The position numbers and the translations under genes were made by a program. Shown one piece after another: positions 17,050-25,473 of a DNA stretch of 64,000 nt. Source of the stretch: Collinsella aerofaciens. Lineage in GTDB: Bacteria; Actinomycetota; Coriobacteriia; Coriobacteriales; Coriobacteriaceae. Each line of letters opens with the position of its first letter. The first letter of the stretch is position 1. The notes beneath the pieces were generated by a model. The model was given only the letters and a program-made list of their open reading frames with translations. It did not search any database and was not told the DNA's origin. The stretch covers positions 49,781 through 113,780 of the forward strand of contig JAPJOH010000003.1 in NCBI GenBank assembly GCA_030826265.1, in the 5' to 3' direction.

Positions 17050-17808
17050 GTGCTCAAAGCAGTCGTTTTCGATATGGACGAAACGCTTCTTAGCATCAAC
17101 CTTAACGCGTTCATCCTTCGCTATTTTAAGGATGTCTCTTCGATGCTCGCGGATATCGGGCGCCGCAGTCGCGGTGGCACGATGGCACGCCTCGGCACCA
17201 TCCTGGTCGACCTCAACGCCAATCGCCGCAGCGGCACGGATAACCGCACCAATCTTGAGTTTTACCGCACCGAGGTCGAACGCAGGTGCGGCATCTGCCT
17301 CTCCGATCCCATCATCTACGAGGCGTTTACCTACTACGAGCGCGCAGTTCTTCCGTACAAGAATGACGAACTCATCAACGCCCACGCCATGCCGGGCGCA
17401 CACGCCGCGCTCCAGGCCGTACAGGACGCTGGACTGCGTTGTGCGCTCTTTACCAACCCCAGCTTTCCCCAGGGGGCCATCGAGTGCCGCATGGGCTGGG
17501 GCGACCTGGCCGACGCCCCCTTTGAACTCGTGACGCACATGGGAAACGCCACCCGATGCAAGCCCGATGCCACCTACTATCTAGAGCAGCTTCAGGTGAT
17601 GGGGCTCGAGCCACACGAGGTCCTTATGGTGGGCAACGACCCCAAGCGCGACTTTCCCAGCCCCGCCTGCGGTATTCAAACTGCCTATGTTGGCCAAGGA
17701 AAACCGGGACGCGCCACCTGGCGCGGAACCATGGAAGATTTCGCCCACGACTTTAACGCCGTAATCGAAGCCTTCTACGAGCACCAAATAGCCGACGAAC
17801 TATCGTAG
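17050..17808 (+). CDS. HAD-superfamily hydrolase
   Basis: This 252-residue protein begins MLKAVVFDMDETLLSINLNAFI, which holds HAD motif I (DMDET). Motif II is probably CALFTNPSFPQ, the lysine is in TRCKPDATYY, and motif IV is VLMVGNDPKRDF. It is probably a phosphatase acting on a small phosphorylated metabolite; the substrate is unknown. The start is the GTG at 17050 behind GAAAGG. A palindrome of the TTGCGGTG family follows the stop, before the convergent desulfidase gene. Confidence 0.8.
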   Translation: MLKAVVFDMDETLLSINLNAFILRYFKDVSSMLADIGRRSRGGTMARLGTILVDLNANRRSGTDNRTNLEFYRTEVERRCGICLSDPIIYEAFTYYERAVLPYKNDELINAHAMPGAHAALQAVQDAGLRCALFTNPSFPQGAIECRMGWGDLADAPFELVTHMGNATRCKPDATYYLEQLQVMGLEPHEVLMVGNDPKRDFPSPACGIQTAYVGQGKPGRATWRGTMEDFAHDFNAVIEAFYEHQIADELS

Positions 17809-17827
17809 GCAACAGAACATCTAGCGC

Positions 17828-17894
17828 AGTTGCGGTGAGATAGTTCCTGTTTGCCCCTCACCCGGGTAATTTTAGGAACTATCTCACCGCAACT
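17828..17894 (+). repeat. palindromic repeat, TTGCGGTG family, copy 2
   Basis: Arms AGTTGCGGTGAGATAGTTCC and its complement enclose a short GC-rich loop. It lies between convergent genes ending at 17808 and 17901. Confidence 0.8.
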
Positions 17895-17900
17895 TAATAT

Positions 17901-19220
17901 CTAGCAGACCTGGGTTTTACCGATCATGATGTTGAGGATCTCGATGTCGGTGTCTTTCATGCCCACGCGGCCTACGTAGCCCATACTAGCGATCGTCTGT
18001 TCAACGGTATCCTGGATCAGACCCTCGCCGGCACGGAAGCCGCGGCCCTGCATGGCCATATCGTGGCCCAGAATCGCCGCATCGACGGCAGCGGAAATCT
18101 TGGCGGCACAGCTTGCCTTGGCGCCGTCGCACACGATGCCGCCCACGTTGCCAAGCGTATTCGAGACCGTCGCGCCAATCTGCTCGCGCGTGCCACCGCA
18201 CAGCCAGGTAATCGCAGCGCCGGCGCCGCACGCGGCGCAAATAGCACCGCAAAACGCCGAGAGCGCGCCAATATAGCTCTTGATATGCACGGCGATAAGA
18301 TCGGACAGCATCACGGCGCGCACCAGGCGCTCGTGGTCGCAGCGCAGGTACTCGGCATACTCCATGACGGGCAATGCGCAGGTAATGCCCTGATTGCCCG
18401 AGCCGCACACAATGGCGACCGGCAGTGCGCAGCCGTTCATGCGGGCGTCGGACCCGGCGGCCGCACGGGCACGGGCACGGCAGGCGACGTCATCGGCACG
18501 AGCACCCAGCAGCGTACGACCCACCTCGGCGCCCCAAGCGTGCGCGAGGCCCTCGGCACTGATCGCGCCATTCAGCTCAATCTGACGCTCAACGGCAGCG
18601 CGGGCTTCCTCAATGTCGCCGTCCTCGATAAAGTCGATGATGGACTCAATCGACATGGGCGTGTCGGCCTTATCCGCCGCCCGCTCGGCCACCACGCGCT
18701 CGGCGCATGCGGCACACTCCCCCGCTGACTTGCCGCATACCGGAATACCGTCGAGCGTATGGCACGTGACGTTGGTGTGGTGATCGGTAATCTCGACGAC
18801 CGCGGTATGGCCCCCGGCCGTCGCAGTCACCTTGATGTAGAGGTTGGGCACGCCCTCGACAAGCGACACATCGCAGTAGTCGGCGTCGGCGAGGAGCTCG
18901 GCCACGCGTGCACGGTCTTCATCGTCAACGCTCTCGAGCACCTCGAGCGCGCTCTTAGCGTCGCCGCCCACGGCACCCAGCACGGCTGCGGCCTCAATAC
19001 CGTGCATACCGCCCGAGTTGGGCACGGTCACGCTCTTGACGTTCTTGATGATGTTGCCCGAGCAGGCAACATCCATATGATCGGGCTCGCAACCGAGCGT
19101 CTGGCTCGCCAGCGCTGCTGCATAGGCAACGGCAATAGGCTCGGTACAGCCGAGCGCGCAGACAAGCTCGCGGTTCAAAACATCGCAAAACGCGGCATCA
19201 CGGATGGAATCGATAGGCAT
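17901..19220 (-). CDS. cyuA: L-cysteine desulfidase / serine dehydratase alpha-like protein (CyuA/YhaM family)
   Basis: This 439-residue protein matches the UPF0597 (YhaM/CyuA) family along its length: ELVCALGCTEPIAVAYAAA, VACSGNIIKNVKSVTVPNSG, GSGNQGITCALPV, and the C-terminal AAITWLCGGTREQIGATVSNTLGNVGG and VCDGAKASCAAKI segments. Members use a [4Fe-4S] cluster, with the cysteines in these motifs as ligands, to split L-cysteine into pyruvate, ammonia and sulfide; some act on serine. The start has an AGGAGA ribosome binding site. It is probably monocistronic. It fits an anaerobe that ferments cysteine. Confidence 0.88.
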   Translation of the reverse strand: MPIDSIRDAAFCDVLNRELVCALGCTEPIAVAYAAALASQTLGCEPDHMDVACSGNIIKNVKSVTVPNSGGMHGIEAAAVLGAVGGDAKSALEVLESVDDEDRARVAELLADADYCDVSLVEGVPNLYIKVTATAGGHTAVVEITDHHTNVTCHTLDGIPVCGKSAGECAACAERVVAERAADKADTPMSIESIIDFIEDGDIEEARAAVERQIELNGAISAEGLAHAWGAEVGRTLLGARADDVACRARARAAAGSDARMNGCALPVAIVCGSGNQGITCALPVMEYAEYLRCDHERLVRAVMLSDLIAVHIKSYIGALSAFCGAICAACGAGAAITWLCGGTREQIGATVSNTLGNVGGIVCDGAKASCAAKISAAVDAAILGHDMAMQGRGFRAGEGLIQDTVEQTIASMGYVGRVGMKDTDIEILNIMIGKTQVC

Positions 19221-19490
19221 AGGTATCTCCTGCTTGCATAACGGGCTGGGCTCTCAAAATAGTTAGCTCCTTTATTTGATAACAATGCATCAAAAACCGC
19301 AACCATGGTTCCGGCGGACGGCGCTCGAGCACAAACTGGTGGCATTATTCATGAGAAGCCGATCTTGTTGCATGCTAAAGCGTTTGACCAAAAAACGCCC
19401 GAGCGTTTACGCAAGAGTCGCGCTATCATGCAGTCGAACGCGGTAAACACCTTTAGCATTTGCGCCGCACAGACCAGAGAGGAACCATCC

Positions 19491-19958
19491 ATGAAGATCG
19501 GTATCGGTAACGACCACGCCGCCGTCGAGCTCAAGAACATCATCTCCGAGCACCTGAAGGAGCGCGGCTGCGAGGTCGTGAACTTTGGCACCGACACCTC
19601 CGAGAGCTTTGACTACCCCATCGCCGGCTACAAGGTGGGTAAGGCCGTTGCCAACGGCGACGTCGACCTGGGCATCCTGATCTGCGGCACCGGCGTCGGG
19701 ATTAGCCTGGCTGCCAACAAGGTAGAGGGCGTGCGCGCCGTCGTGTGCTCCGAGCCCTTCAGCGCCAAGCTCTCCCGCATGCACAACAATACCAACGTGC
19801 TCGCTTTTGGCGCCCGCGTCGTGGGCTCCGAGCTCGCCAAGATGATCGTCGACGAGTGGCTCGACGCCGAGTTTGAGGGTGGTCGTCACGAGCGTCGCGT
19901 TAACCTCCTCAACGAGATCGATCACACGCGCGCCCTTAAGATCGTCGACGAAGCCTAA
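19491..19958 (+). CDS. rpiB: ribose-5-phosphate isomerase B
   Basis: This 155-residue protein matches RpiB, which interconverts ribose-5-phosphate and ribulose-5-phosphate in the pentose phosphate pathway. Characteristic parts are IGIGNDHAAVELKN, NFGTDTSESFDYP, GILICGTGVGISLAANK with the active-site cysteine, and RMHNNTNVLAFGARVVG. The start is the ATG at 19491 behind GAGG; the frame is open upstream but unsupported. A very stable terminator follows. An allose or galactose phosphate isomerase role is possible for some family members. Confidence 0.92.
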   Translation: MKIGIGNDHAAVELKNIISEHLKERGCEVVNFGTDTSESFDYPIAGYKVGKAVANGDVDLGILICGTGVGISLAANKVEGVRAVVCSEPFSAKLSRMHNNTNVLAFGARVVGSELAKMIVDEWLDAEFEGGRHERRVNLLNEIDHTRALKIVDEA

Positions 19959-19982
19959 ACTATTCAGTGCCACAAGCTAACA

Positions 19983-20032
19983 GCAGGGGCCCGCTCGGAA
20001 CACATGTCCGAGCGGGCCCCTGCATAGATTTT
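19983..20032 (+). terminator. rho-independent terminator after rpiB
   Basis: Arms GCAGGGGCCCGCTCGGA and TCCGAGCGGGCCCCTGC form a perfect 17-pair stem, followed by ATAGATTTT. Confidence 0.85.
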
Positions 20033-20033
20033 G

Positions 20034-20071
20034 GAATAAAAGGGCGCCGCGGATGGAGTTCCGCGGCGCCC
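20034..20071 (-). terminator. rho-independent terminator after ndk
   Basis: Perfect arms GGGCGCCGCGGA and TCCGCGGCGCCC are followed on the minus strand by TTTTATT. Confidence 0.85.
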
Positions 20072-20109
20072 AAGCCACACGCTAACAGCTTTAAGGAGTC
20101 AAAGCTGGT

Positions 20110-20514
20110 TTAGCCAAAGAAGCGCTTGATCTCAATCTCGGCGTTCTCCAGGCAGTCGGAGCCGTGGATTACGTTGGCGTTGACATCGACGGCAAAGTCG
20201 CCGCGGATGGTACCAGGAGCAGCCTCAAGCGGGTTGGTAGCGCCCATGAGGGTGCGCATCTTAGCAACAGCGGAGAGACCGGAAACGACCATCTTGACGA
20301 CCGGACCGCTCGTCATAAAGTCGCAGAGACCGCCAAAGAAGGGCTTGTCGGCCAGATGGGCGTAGTGCTCCTCGACGGTAGCGCGCTCGAGCGTGGTCAT
20401 CTCCATGCGCTCGATGACAAGGCCGCTGCGCTCAATGCGAGCAACGATCTCGCCGATCTTACGGTCGCGCACGGCGTCGGGCTTAATCATGATGAAGGTC
20501 TTCTCGATAGCCAT
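20110..20514 (-). CDS. ndk: nucleoside diphosphate kinase
   Basis: This 134-residue protein moves phosphate from ATP to other nucleoside diphosphates. It begins MAIEKTFIMIKPDAV and has the active-site histidine in VNANVIHGSD, as in all NDKs. Length is normal. The ATG at 20514 follows GAAAGG. It stands alone with its own terminator, facing rpiB. Confidence 0.96.
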   Translation of the reverse strand: MAIEKTFIMIKPDAVRDRKIGEIVARIERSGLVIERMEMTTLERATVEEHYAHLADKPFFGGLCDFMTSGPVVKMVVSGLSAVAKMRTLMGATNPLEAAPGTIRGDFAVDVNANVIHGSDCLENAEIEIKRFFG

Positions 20515-20899
20515 AAAAGTAGCCTTTCAAGTAGGTTCGCGCGTGCCCAAGTCCCATTCCGGCACCCGCCTGGACTGCATCGTAACAGAGTTTTAGCCGC
20601 AGTTAAACAAAAAGCTGTTTATTGAAACGTTGCAATTTATTAAAGCGCTCCATATGTGTCACTTCTGTTTCGAAGCCCGATTAGAGTACCATCCGACCGC
20701 CCATCAACCGCATCGAGCAGAGCAGGCGGTCGGTTGCCGCCCGCGAACGTATCCCCTTCACAACCTGCCCAAAGGTCCTACAGAAGTTCTCGACAAGCCC
20801 CTCCCCCATAGCAACAAAATACGGGCGCCCACATCAGCAGGCGCCCGTAAAGTGAAAACGATTTATCAATACATGGCCAAAACGGCTTCAGCCAAATCC
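20515..20899. other. intergenic region between ndk and argH
   Basis: The 385 bases hold the ndk promoter region and the argH terminator (20815-20848). In between is a perfect nine-base inverted repeat, CCGACCGCC (20693-20701) and GGCGGTCGG (20725-20733), which may fold as a hairpin with a 23-base loop. I found no coding frame with a ribosome binding site and no tRNA. Confidence 0.5.
20815..20848 (-). terminator. rho-independent terminator after argH
   Basis: Minus-strand arms ACGGGCGCC and GGCGCCCGT are followed by ATTTTG. Confidence 0.8.
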
Positions 20900-22330
20900 C
20901 TACTTTACCCCGTGGCCCATCTCGACGACCTTAGTCAGCGATCCAAACACGCCCTCGTCGGCCACGAGCTGCGCCTCGGCACGCTGCAGCTGCACGGCAA
21001 CGGCGGCAGGGGCGGTGCCGCCCTCGGTCGTGCGCGCGGCGACAATCGACGGGATGTCGAGCGCCTCGGTAATGTCGTGCTCAAAGAGCGGGCTTGCCTC
21101 CTGGAACACCTCAAACGGCAGGTCCTCAAGATTGCAGCCGCGCTTCTCACACATCAGAACCAGATGCCCCACCACGGCATGTGCCTCGCGGAACGGCAGG
21201 CCACGCTTGGCCAGGTAATCGGCAACATCGGTAGCGGCAAGGTGCCCCACGTCGCACTCGCGCGCCATGGCATCCTCGTTGACGGTCCAAGTCGAAATCA
21301 TTCCGGCCATAACGGACAGGCACTGCATGAGCGTATGGGCGGTATCGAGCGCGCCCTCCTTGTCCTCCTGCAAGTCCTTGTTATAAGCAAGCGGCAAGCC
21401 CTTCATGGTTACCAGCAGCTGCACCAGGTTGCCGTACACGCGACCGCTCTTGCCGCGGATAAGCTCGGCAAAGTCGGGATTCTTCTTCTGCGGCATGATG
21501 GACGAGCCGGTGGAGTAGGAGTCTGAAAGCGTGATAAAGCCAAATTCGGAGCTCGACCACAGCACGATCTCCTCGGAAAGACGCGACAGGTGCATGGCCA
21601 TGACGGAGCCGGCGTAATGCAGATCGAGCAGGAAATCACGGTCGGAAACAGCATCGAGCGAATTGGGGATCACGCCCGCAAAGCCAAGTTCGGCAGCCGT
21701 CATCTGACGATCGAGCGGATAGCTCGTACCGGCAAGCGCGGCAGCACCCAGCGGGCAGTTGTCGGCGGCATCAAAGGCGGCCTTCAGGCGTGTAAAGTCC
21801 CGCGCGAACATCCAGGAATACGCCAGCAGATGATGCGACAGCAGCACGGGCTGAGCATGCTGCATGTGCGTGTAACCCGGCAGAATTACCTTGTCGTACT
21901 TCTTGGCCGCATCCACCAGCACATGGCGCAGCTCAAGATTGGCCTCCATGAGCTCCTTGGCCAGCGCCTTGACGCCCAGTCGCGTATCGGTCGCCACCTG
22001 GTCGTTGCGCGAACGCCCAGTATGCAAGCGCTTGCCAGCCTCGCCGATGCGACGCGTCAGCTCGCTCTCGATGGACATATGAATGTCCTCGTCATTGATA
22101 TCGAAGGTAAAGTTGCCGGCATCGATATCCTGCTCGATTCCGGTCAGGCCCTTGGCAATCGACTGCTCATCCTCGGCGCTGATGATGCCCTGTACGGCCA
22201 ACATCTTGGCATGCGCCTTGGAACCGGCAATATCCTGCTTATAGAGATGCTTGTCGACCGGCAGCGACGCGCCAAACTCCTGCGTGACCTCGGCCACGCC
22301 CGCCTCAAAACGACCACCCCAAAGAGCCAT
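20900..22330 (-). CDS. argH: argininosuccinate lyase
   Basis: This 476-residue enzyme splits argininosuccinate into arginine and fumarate, the last step of arginine synthesis. The fumarase-superfamily signature GSSIMPQKKNPD is present with its catalytic serine, as are MALWGGRFE at the start, LHTGRSRNDQVATD, and GYTHMQHAQPV. The start is the ATG at 22330 behind AAAGGGGA; the frame extends 25 codons further but without support. It lies downstream of argG with a 56-codon gene between them. A clear terminator ends the unit. Confidence 0.95.
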   Translation of the reverse strand: MALWGGRFEAGVAEVTQEFGASLPVDKHLYKQDIAGSKAHAKMLAVQGIISAEDEQSIAKGLTGIEQDIDAGNFTFDINDEDIHMSIESELTRRIGEAGKRLHTGRSRNDQVATDTRLGVKALAKELMEANLELRHVLVDAAKKYDKVILPGYTHMQHAQPVLLSHHLLAYSWMFARDFTRLKAAFDAADNCPLGAAALAGTSYPLDRQMTAAELGFAGVIPNSLDAVSDRDFLLDLHYAGSVMAMHLSRLSEEIVLWSSSEFGFITLSDSYSTGSSIMPQKKNPDFAELIRGKSGRVYGNLVQLLVTMKGLPLAYNKDLQEDKEGALDTAHTLMQCLSVMAGMISTWTVNEDAMARECDVGHLAATDVADYLAKRGLPFREAHAVVGHLVLMCEKRGCNLEDLPFEVFQEASPLFEHDITEALDIPSIVAARTTEGGTAPAAVAVQLQRAEAQLVADEGVFGSLTKVVEMGHGVK

Positions 22331-22448
22331 GGGACCGTCCCCTTTCATCAAATACCAAACGAAGCGCCCAATGAAATGCGCCATGTCGATAAAGCGATTT
22401 TTCAACCGCTAGTTTTGCATATTCCCTACCGTGCGCGAGGCCATATAG

Positions 22449-22619
22449 CTAATTTGCAAAGAAGTGACGCACCATGCACTTGGCGCCCAACGTCTCCCTC
22501 CGGATGTTGCCCTGCGAACCGTCAATCCAAGCCTTCAGGCTCATAGGGACGTCCTCGACCTTTGCAGCATCGAGCTCGGGCGCGAGGGCAAGTAAAGCAT
22601 GCGCGATAGCATTGAACAT
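22449..22619 (-). CDS. small 56-residue protein between argG and argH
   Basis: An ATG at 22619 lies eight bases after GAGGAG and opens a 56-codon frame ending in TAG at 22449. The protein begins MFNAIAHALLALAPEL and ends TLGAKCMVRHFFAN; its first half is a likely short amphipathic helix. Codon use is GC-rich at third positions like the neighbours, which supports translation. I do not recognise the family. It is separated from argG by a hairpin and from argH by 118 bases, so it may belong to the arginine unit or be expressed alone. Confidence 0.6.
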   Translation of the reverse strand: MFNAIAHALLALAPELDAAKVEDVPMSLKAWIDGSQGNIRRETLGAKCMVRHFFAN

Positions 22620-22672
22620 AATGGATACTCCTCATATATATATAGGCACAGAGCCGCCAAATTGATAGAAGG

Positions 22673-22700
22673 AGCCCCGCCGGACAACCCCGGCGGGGCT
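22673..22700 (-). terminator. hairpin after argG
   Basis: Perfect 11-base arms AGCCCCGCCGG and CCGGCGGGGCT are followed on the minus strand only by CCTTCTATC, so it may be a weak terminator or an RNA-stabilising hairpin that still allows argH expression. Confidence 0.5.
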
Positions 22701-22854
22701 CGGACTCAGCCGCAGACGCGGCATCATATATGCGGGCGGAACGTAGGGGCCACCGATGTTAAGAAGTGTCAGCAAGCATAACGAAAGGTAGGGACCCCGT
22801 GCGCCCGTTATGTATCACGCGGATGGGCCGCGCGGATACCAAGGGAAGGAGGCG

Positions 22855-24081
22855 CTAGGCCTGGGCGGCAGCAGAGCTGGGGCCCTGGACCTTTGCCCAC
22901 GTCTTGAGCGACAGCGTATCGATCTCGATAAAGCCGGCGCTGGCCTTCTCGTCAAACGTGGTGTCGCGGTCGTAGGTAGCCAGACCGTAGTCGTAGAGGC
23001 TGAAGGGGCTCTTGCGGCCGACGACATGGCAGTTGCCCTTAAAGAACTTCAGACGGACAGTGCCAGTCACGAACTTCTGGGTATCGGCCATAAAGGCATC
23101 GAGCGCGTTTTTGAGCGGGCTGTACCACTGGCCGTTGTACACGGCGGTGGCCCAATCCTGCTCGAGCTTTATCTTGGTCTTGAGCAGGTCACCCTCGACG
23201 CAGATGTCCTCGAGCGCCTTGTGGGCGGTGATGAGCGTCAAGGCGCCGGGAACCTCGTAGCACTCGCGGCTCTTAAGGCCCACCAGGCGATCCTCGACCA
23301 GATCGAGACGGCCAAAGCCATTGTCGCCGGAGATCTTGTTGAGGGCGATGACGATCTCGGAGAGCTTCATCTTCTTGCCGTCGACGGCAACGGGCTTGCC
23401 GGCCTCAAACTCAATCTCGGTGTAGGTCGGGGTGTCAGGCGTGTCCTCGGGATTCTTGGTCATAACCCAAGCGTCGTCGAGCGGCTCGTTCCAGGGATCC
23501 TCCAGGTGACCGCACTCAATGGCACGACCCCACAGGTTGTCGTCGATGGAGTAGGGGTTGTCGTTGGCACCCTCGGGAACCGGCACGTTGTGGGCGTGGG
23601 CATAGGCGACCTCGTCGGGACGGCACTTCAGGTCCCACTCGCGAACCGGGGCGATAACCTTGAGCTCGGGGTCGAGGGCCTTGACGGCGGCCTCAAAACG
23701 GACCTGGTCGTTACCCTTGCCGGTGCAGCCGTGGGCGACGTAGGTCGCGCCAAACTCGTGGGCGACCTCAACAAGCTTCTTGGCGAGCAGCGGGCGAGAA
23801 AGAGCCGAGAGCAGCGGATACTTGTTCTCGTACATGGAGTTTGCGGCGATGGCCTTAGTCAGGAACTCATCAGAGAACTCGTCGCGCAGGTCGAGCACCT
23901 GGCAATCGAGAACGCCCAGGTCGAGTGCCTTCTGCTTCTTGGCATCCAGTCCGGTCTCTTCCTGGCCCACGTTGCCGCAGACACAAACGACATCGAGATT
24001 CTTCTCGTCCTGGAGCCACTTGACACATACGGATGTATCAAGACCACCGGAATATGCGAGAACGACTTTTTCCTTGCTCAT
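22855..24081 (-). CDS. argG: argininosuccinate synthase
   Basis: This 408-residue enzyme joins citrulline and aspartate using ATP. The N-terminal ATP-pyrophosphatase motif VLAYSGGLDTSV is clear, as are VAHGCTGKGNDQVRFE and the C-terminal YDYGLATYD. The ATG at 24081 follows GAAAGG; the longer frame to 24132 is not supported. Upstream, on the same strand, lies an arginine-rich 24-codon leader and a set of alternative hairpins that probably attenuate transcription in response to arginine. argH follows. Confidence 0.95.
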   Translation of the reverse strand: MSKEKVVLAYSGGLDTSVCVKWLQDEKNLDVVCVCGNVGQEETGLDAKKQKALDLGVLDCQVLDLRDEFSDEFLTKAIAANSMYENKYPLLSALSRPLLAKKLVEVAHEFGATYVAHGCTGKGNDQVRFEAAVKALDPELKVIAPVREWDLKCRPDEVAYAHAHNVPVPEGANDNPYSIDDNLWGRAIECGHLEDPWNEPLDDAWVMTKNPEDTPDTPTYTEIEFEAGKPVAVDGKKMKLSEIVIALNKISGDNGFGRLDLVEDRLVGLKSRECYEVPGALTLITAHKALEDICVEGDLLKTKIKLEQDWATAVYNGQWYSPLKNALDAFMADTQKFVTGTVRLKFFKGNCHVVGRKSPFSLYDYGLATYDRDTTFDEKASAGFIEIDTLSLKTWAKVQGPSSAAAQA

Positions 24082-24175
24082 GGCTGTTTCCTTTCGCCCT
24101 TGGTAGCTAGTTAGAACATCGGTCAGTTGCAAGTCATTTCAAGGTCATATACCGTGCAATATCAGGTTAAATAGC

Positions 24176-24300
24176 AAAAATCAGCACATACATGCCCTAG
24201 AAACATGTAGCAATGTCGTGCTAAAACCCAACGACCTCAAAATGACTCTGTTGAGGCAATTCGCCCCATGCGGACAGAGACGATTGTTATCGTCGTCGGG
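24176..24300 (-). promoter_or_regulatory. putative arginine attenuator upstream of argG
   Basis: Three mutually exclusive pairings can be read on the minus strand. First, the segment CCCGACGAC (24292-24300), which covers the final Arg codons of the leader, pairs over nine positions with GTCGTTGGG (24227-24235). Second, GTCGT (24231-24235) can instead pair with ACGAC (24215-24219). Third, AGCAC (24218-24222) pairs with GTGCT (24183-24187), with an inner TACATG/CATGTA stem, followed by GATTTTTGC, like a weak terminator. The second pairing blocks the first and the third. This is the logic of a leader-peptide attenuator. Function is inference. Confidence 0.5.
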
Positions 24301-24361
24301 AAATTGCGCGCTGGCGTCGGATGGCATTGTCTGCAGTGGTGATGATCTTTACGAACTGCAT
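24287..24361 (-). CDS. arginine-rich 24-residue leader peptide for argG
   Basis: An ATG at 24361, six bases after a strong AAAGGAG, opens a 24-codon frame that ends in TAA at 24287. The last ten residues are RRQRAISRRR, and the final three codons before the stop are all CGA, a rare arginine codon. Six of 24 residues are arginine. The position, 205 bases before an arginine-biosynthesis gene and just before competing hairpins, is what a leader peptide for arginine-sensing attenuation would show. I know of no named homologue. Confidence 0.65.
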   Translation of the reverse strand: MQFVKIITTADNAIRRQRAISRRR

Positions 24362-24464
24362 CTGCCTCTCCTTTCACCTATCGCCGGGCGCAATTCTAAT
24401 ATCGTAAACGGTACCTTTTCCTCGGTAAGCGGTTGTTTTTCCGTCTCCGTTTTCGATGCTCGCT

Positions 24465-24492
24465 ATATTACGCTAAAGTGCCCGCAGCACAA
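24465..24492 (-). promoter_or_regulatory. candidate promoter of the argG leader transcript
   Basis: Minus-strand TTGTGC (24487-24492) and TAATAT (24465-24470) are spaced by 16 bases, about 100 bases before the leader ATG. The match is moderate. Confidence 0.35.
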
Positions 24493-24635
24493 GCGACAAA
24501 TTCAAATTTCTGAAAAGTTTTTTCATTACTTTGTGAAGCGTGGTGCAAATACGCTCCGTTCCTGCGAAAATACGCCCGACTACGAATTGATGGTTATAAC
24601 GTCTGAAACAATCTCGAAACGAAAGGCTCGCTTTT

Positions 24636-25463
24636 ATGCAAACTTACGAATCGGACGCCAATATCGGAAACATTAAGATTCTCGCCGTCGACATGGACAA
24701 GACGCTGCTGACCGACGAGCGTGTGCTGCCCCAGGGTCTTGATGAGCGCCTGGACAAGCTCGCCGACGCCGGCATCGTATTCTGCCCCGCCAGCGGACGT
24801 CCCGCCCCCAAGCTCGAGGAGATGTTCGAGGGCATCAAAAACCGCCTTGCTTTTTGTCCCGACAACGGAGCGTGCGTGATCTATCGCGGCAGCTATATCT
24901 ATAAGAGCAATATTGACGTGGAGCTGTATCAGCAGGTCTTGAGCCGTGCCTCGGAGGATCCTCGCGCTGTCCCCGTCCTGTGCTGCTTCGACGAGTTCTA
25001 CGTGCTTGCCCGCGACCATCAATACCACGACGAGATCAGCGTCTACTACAACACAATCAACTACGTCGACAGCTTTGAGGACCTTGATATCGAGTCCAAC
25101 AAGATCTCAATCTTCTTCCCGGCCTATGATGCCGAGCCCGCTTTCCGCGAGACCTATAGCCCCGAGTTCTCGGACAAGCTCTACGTCACCAACGCCGGGC
25201 GCGAGTGGATCGACTTTATGAACCTGGGCGTCGACAAGGGCGCCGGCGTCGCGCACCTGTGCGAACACCTGGGCATCGATATCGCCGACGCCGCCGCCGT
25301 GGGCGATACGTACAACGACATCCCCATGCTGGAGCGCGTCGGTCACAGCTTTATCGTGGACAATGCCGAGGAGCACATGAACGCGCATGCCAAATGGCGC
25401 ATTCCGAGCAACAACGACGGGGGCGTACTGACGCTCATCGACGCCATCTTGGCGGCTCGTTAA
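24636..25463 (+). CDS. Cof-type HAD-IIB sugar phosphatase-like hydrolase
   Basis: This 275-residue protein has HAD motif I ILAVDMDKTLLTDE, a CPASGRPAPKLEEM segment with motif II, a large C2-type cap domain in the middle, and the C-terminal DKGAGVAHLCEHLGI and AAVGDTYNDIPML, which is the family's motif IV region. Members remove phosphate from sugar phosphates or flavin precursors. The start is at 24636, nine bases after GAAAGG. It diverges from argG across a 554-base region that contains the argG leader. A long perfect palindrome follows the stop. Confidence 0.85.
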   Translation: MQTYESDANIGNIKILAVDMDKTLLTDERVLPQGLDERLDKLADAGIVFCPASGRPAPKLEEMFEGIKNRLAFCPDNGACVIYRGSYIYKSNIDVELYQQVLSRASEDPRAVPVLCCFDEFYVLARDHQYHDEISVYYNTINYVDSFEDLDIESNKISIFFPAYDAEPAFRETYSPEFSDKLYVTNAGREWIDFMNLGVDKGAGVAHLCEHLGIDIADAAAVGDTYNDIPMLERVGHSFIVDNAEEHMNAHAKWRIPSNNDGGVLTLIDAILAAR

Positions 25464-25473
25464 ACTCGCCGCT

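Noticed and set aside
24218..24676. 152-codon plus-strand open frame in the argG / HAD gap
   Set aside because: It has no ribosome binding site, overlaps the HAD gene start out of frame, shows no recognisable domain and runs antisense to the argG leader. Low GC content in this gap makes chance frames likely.
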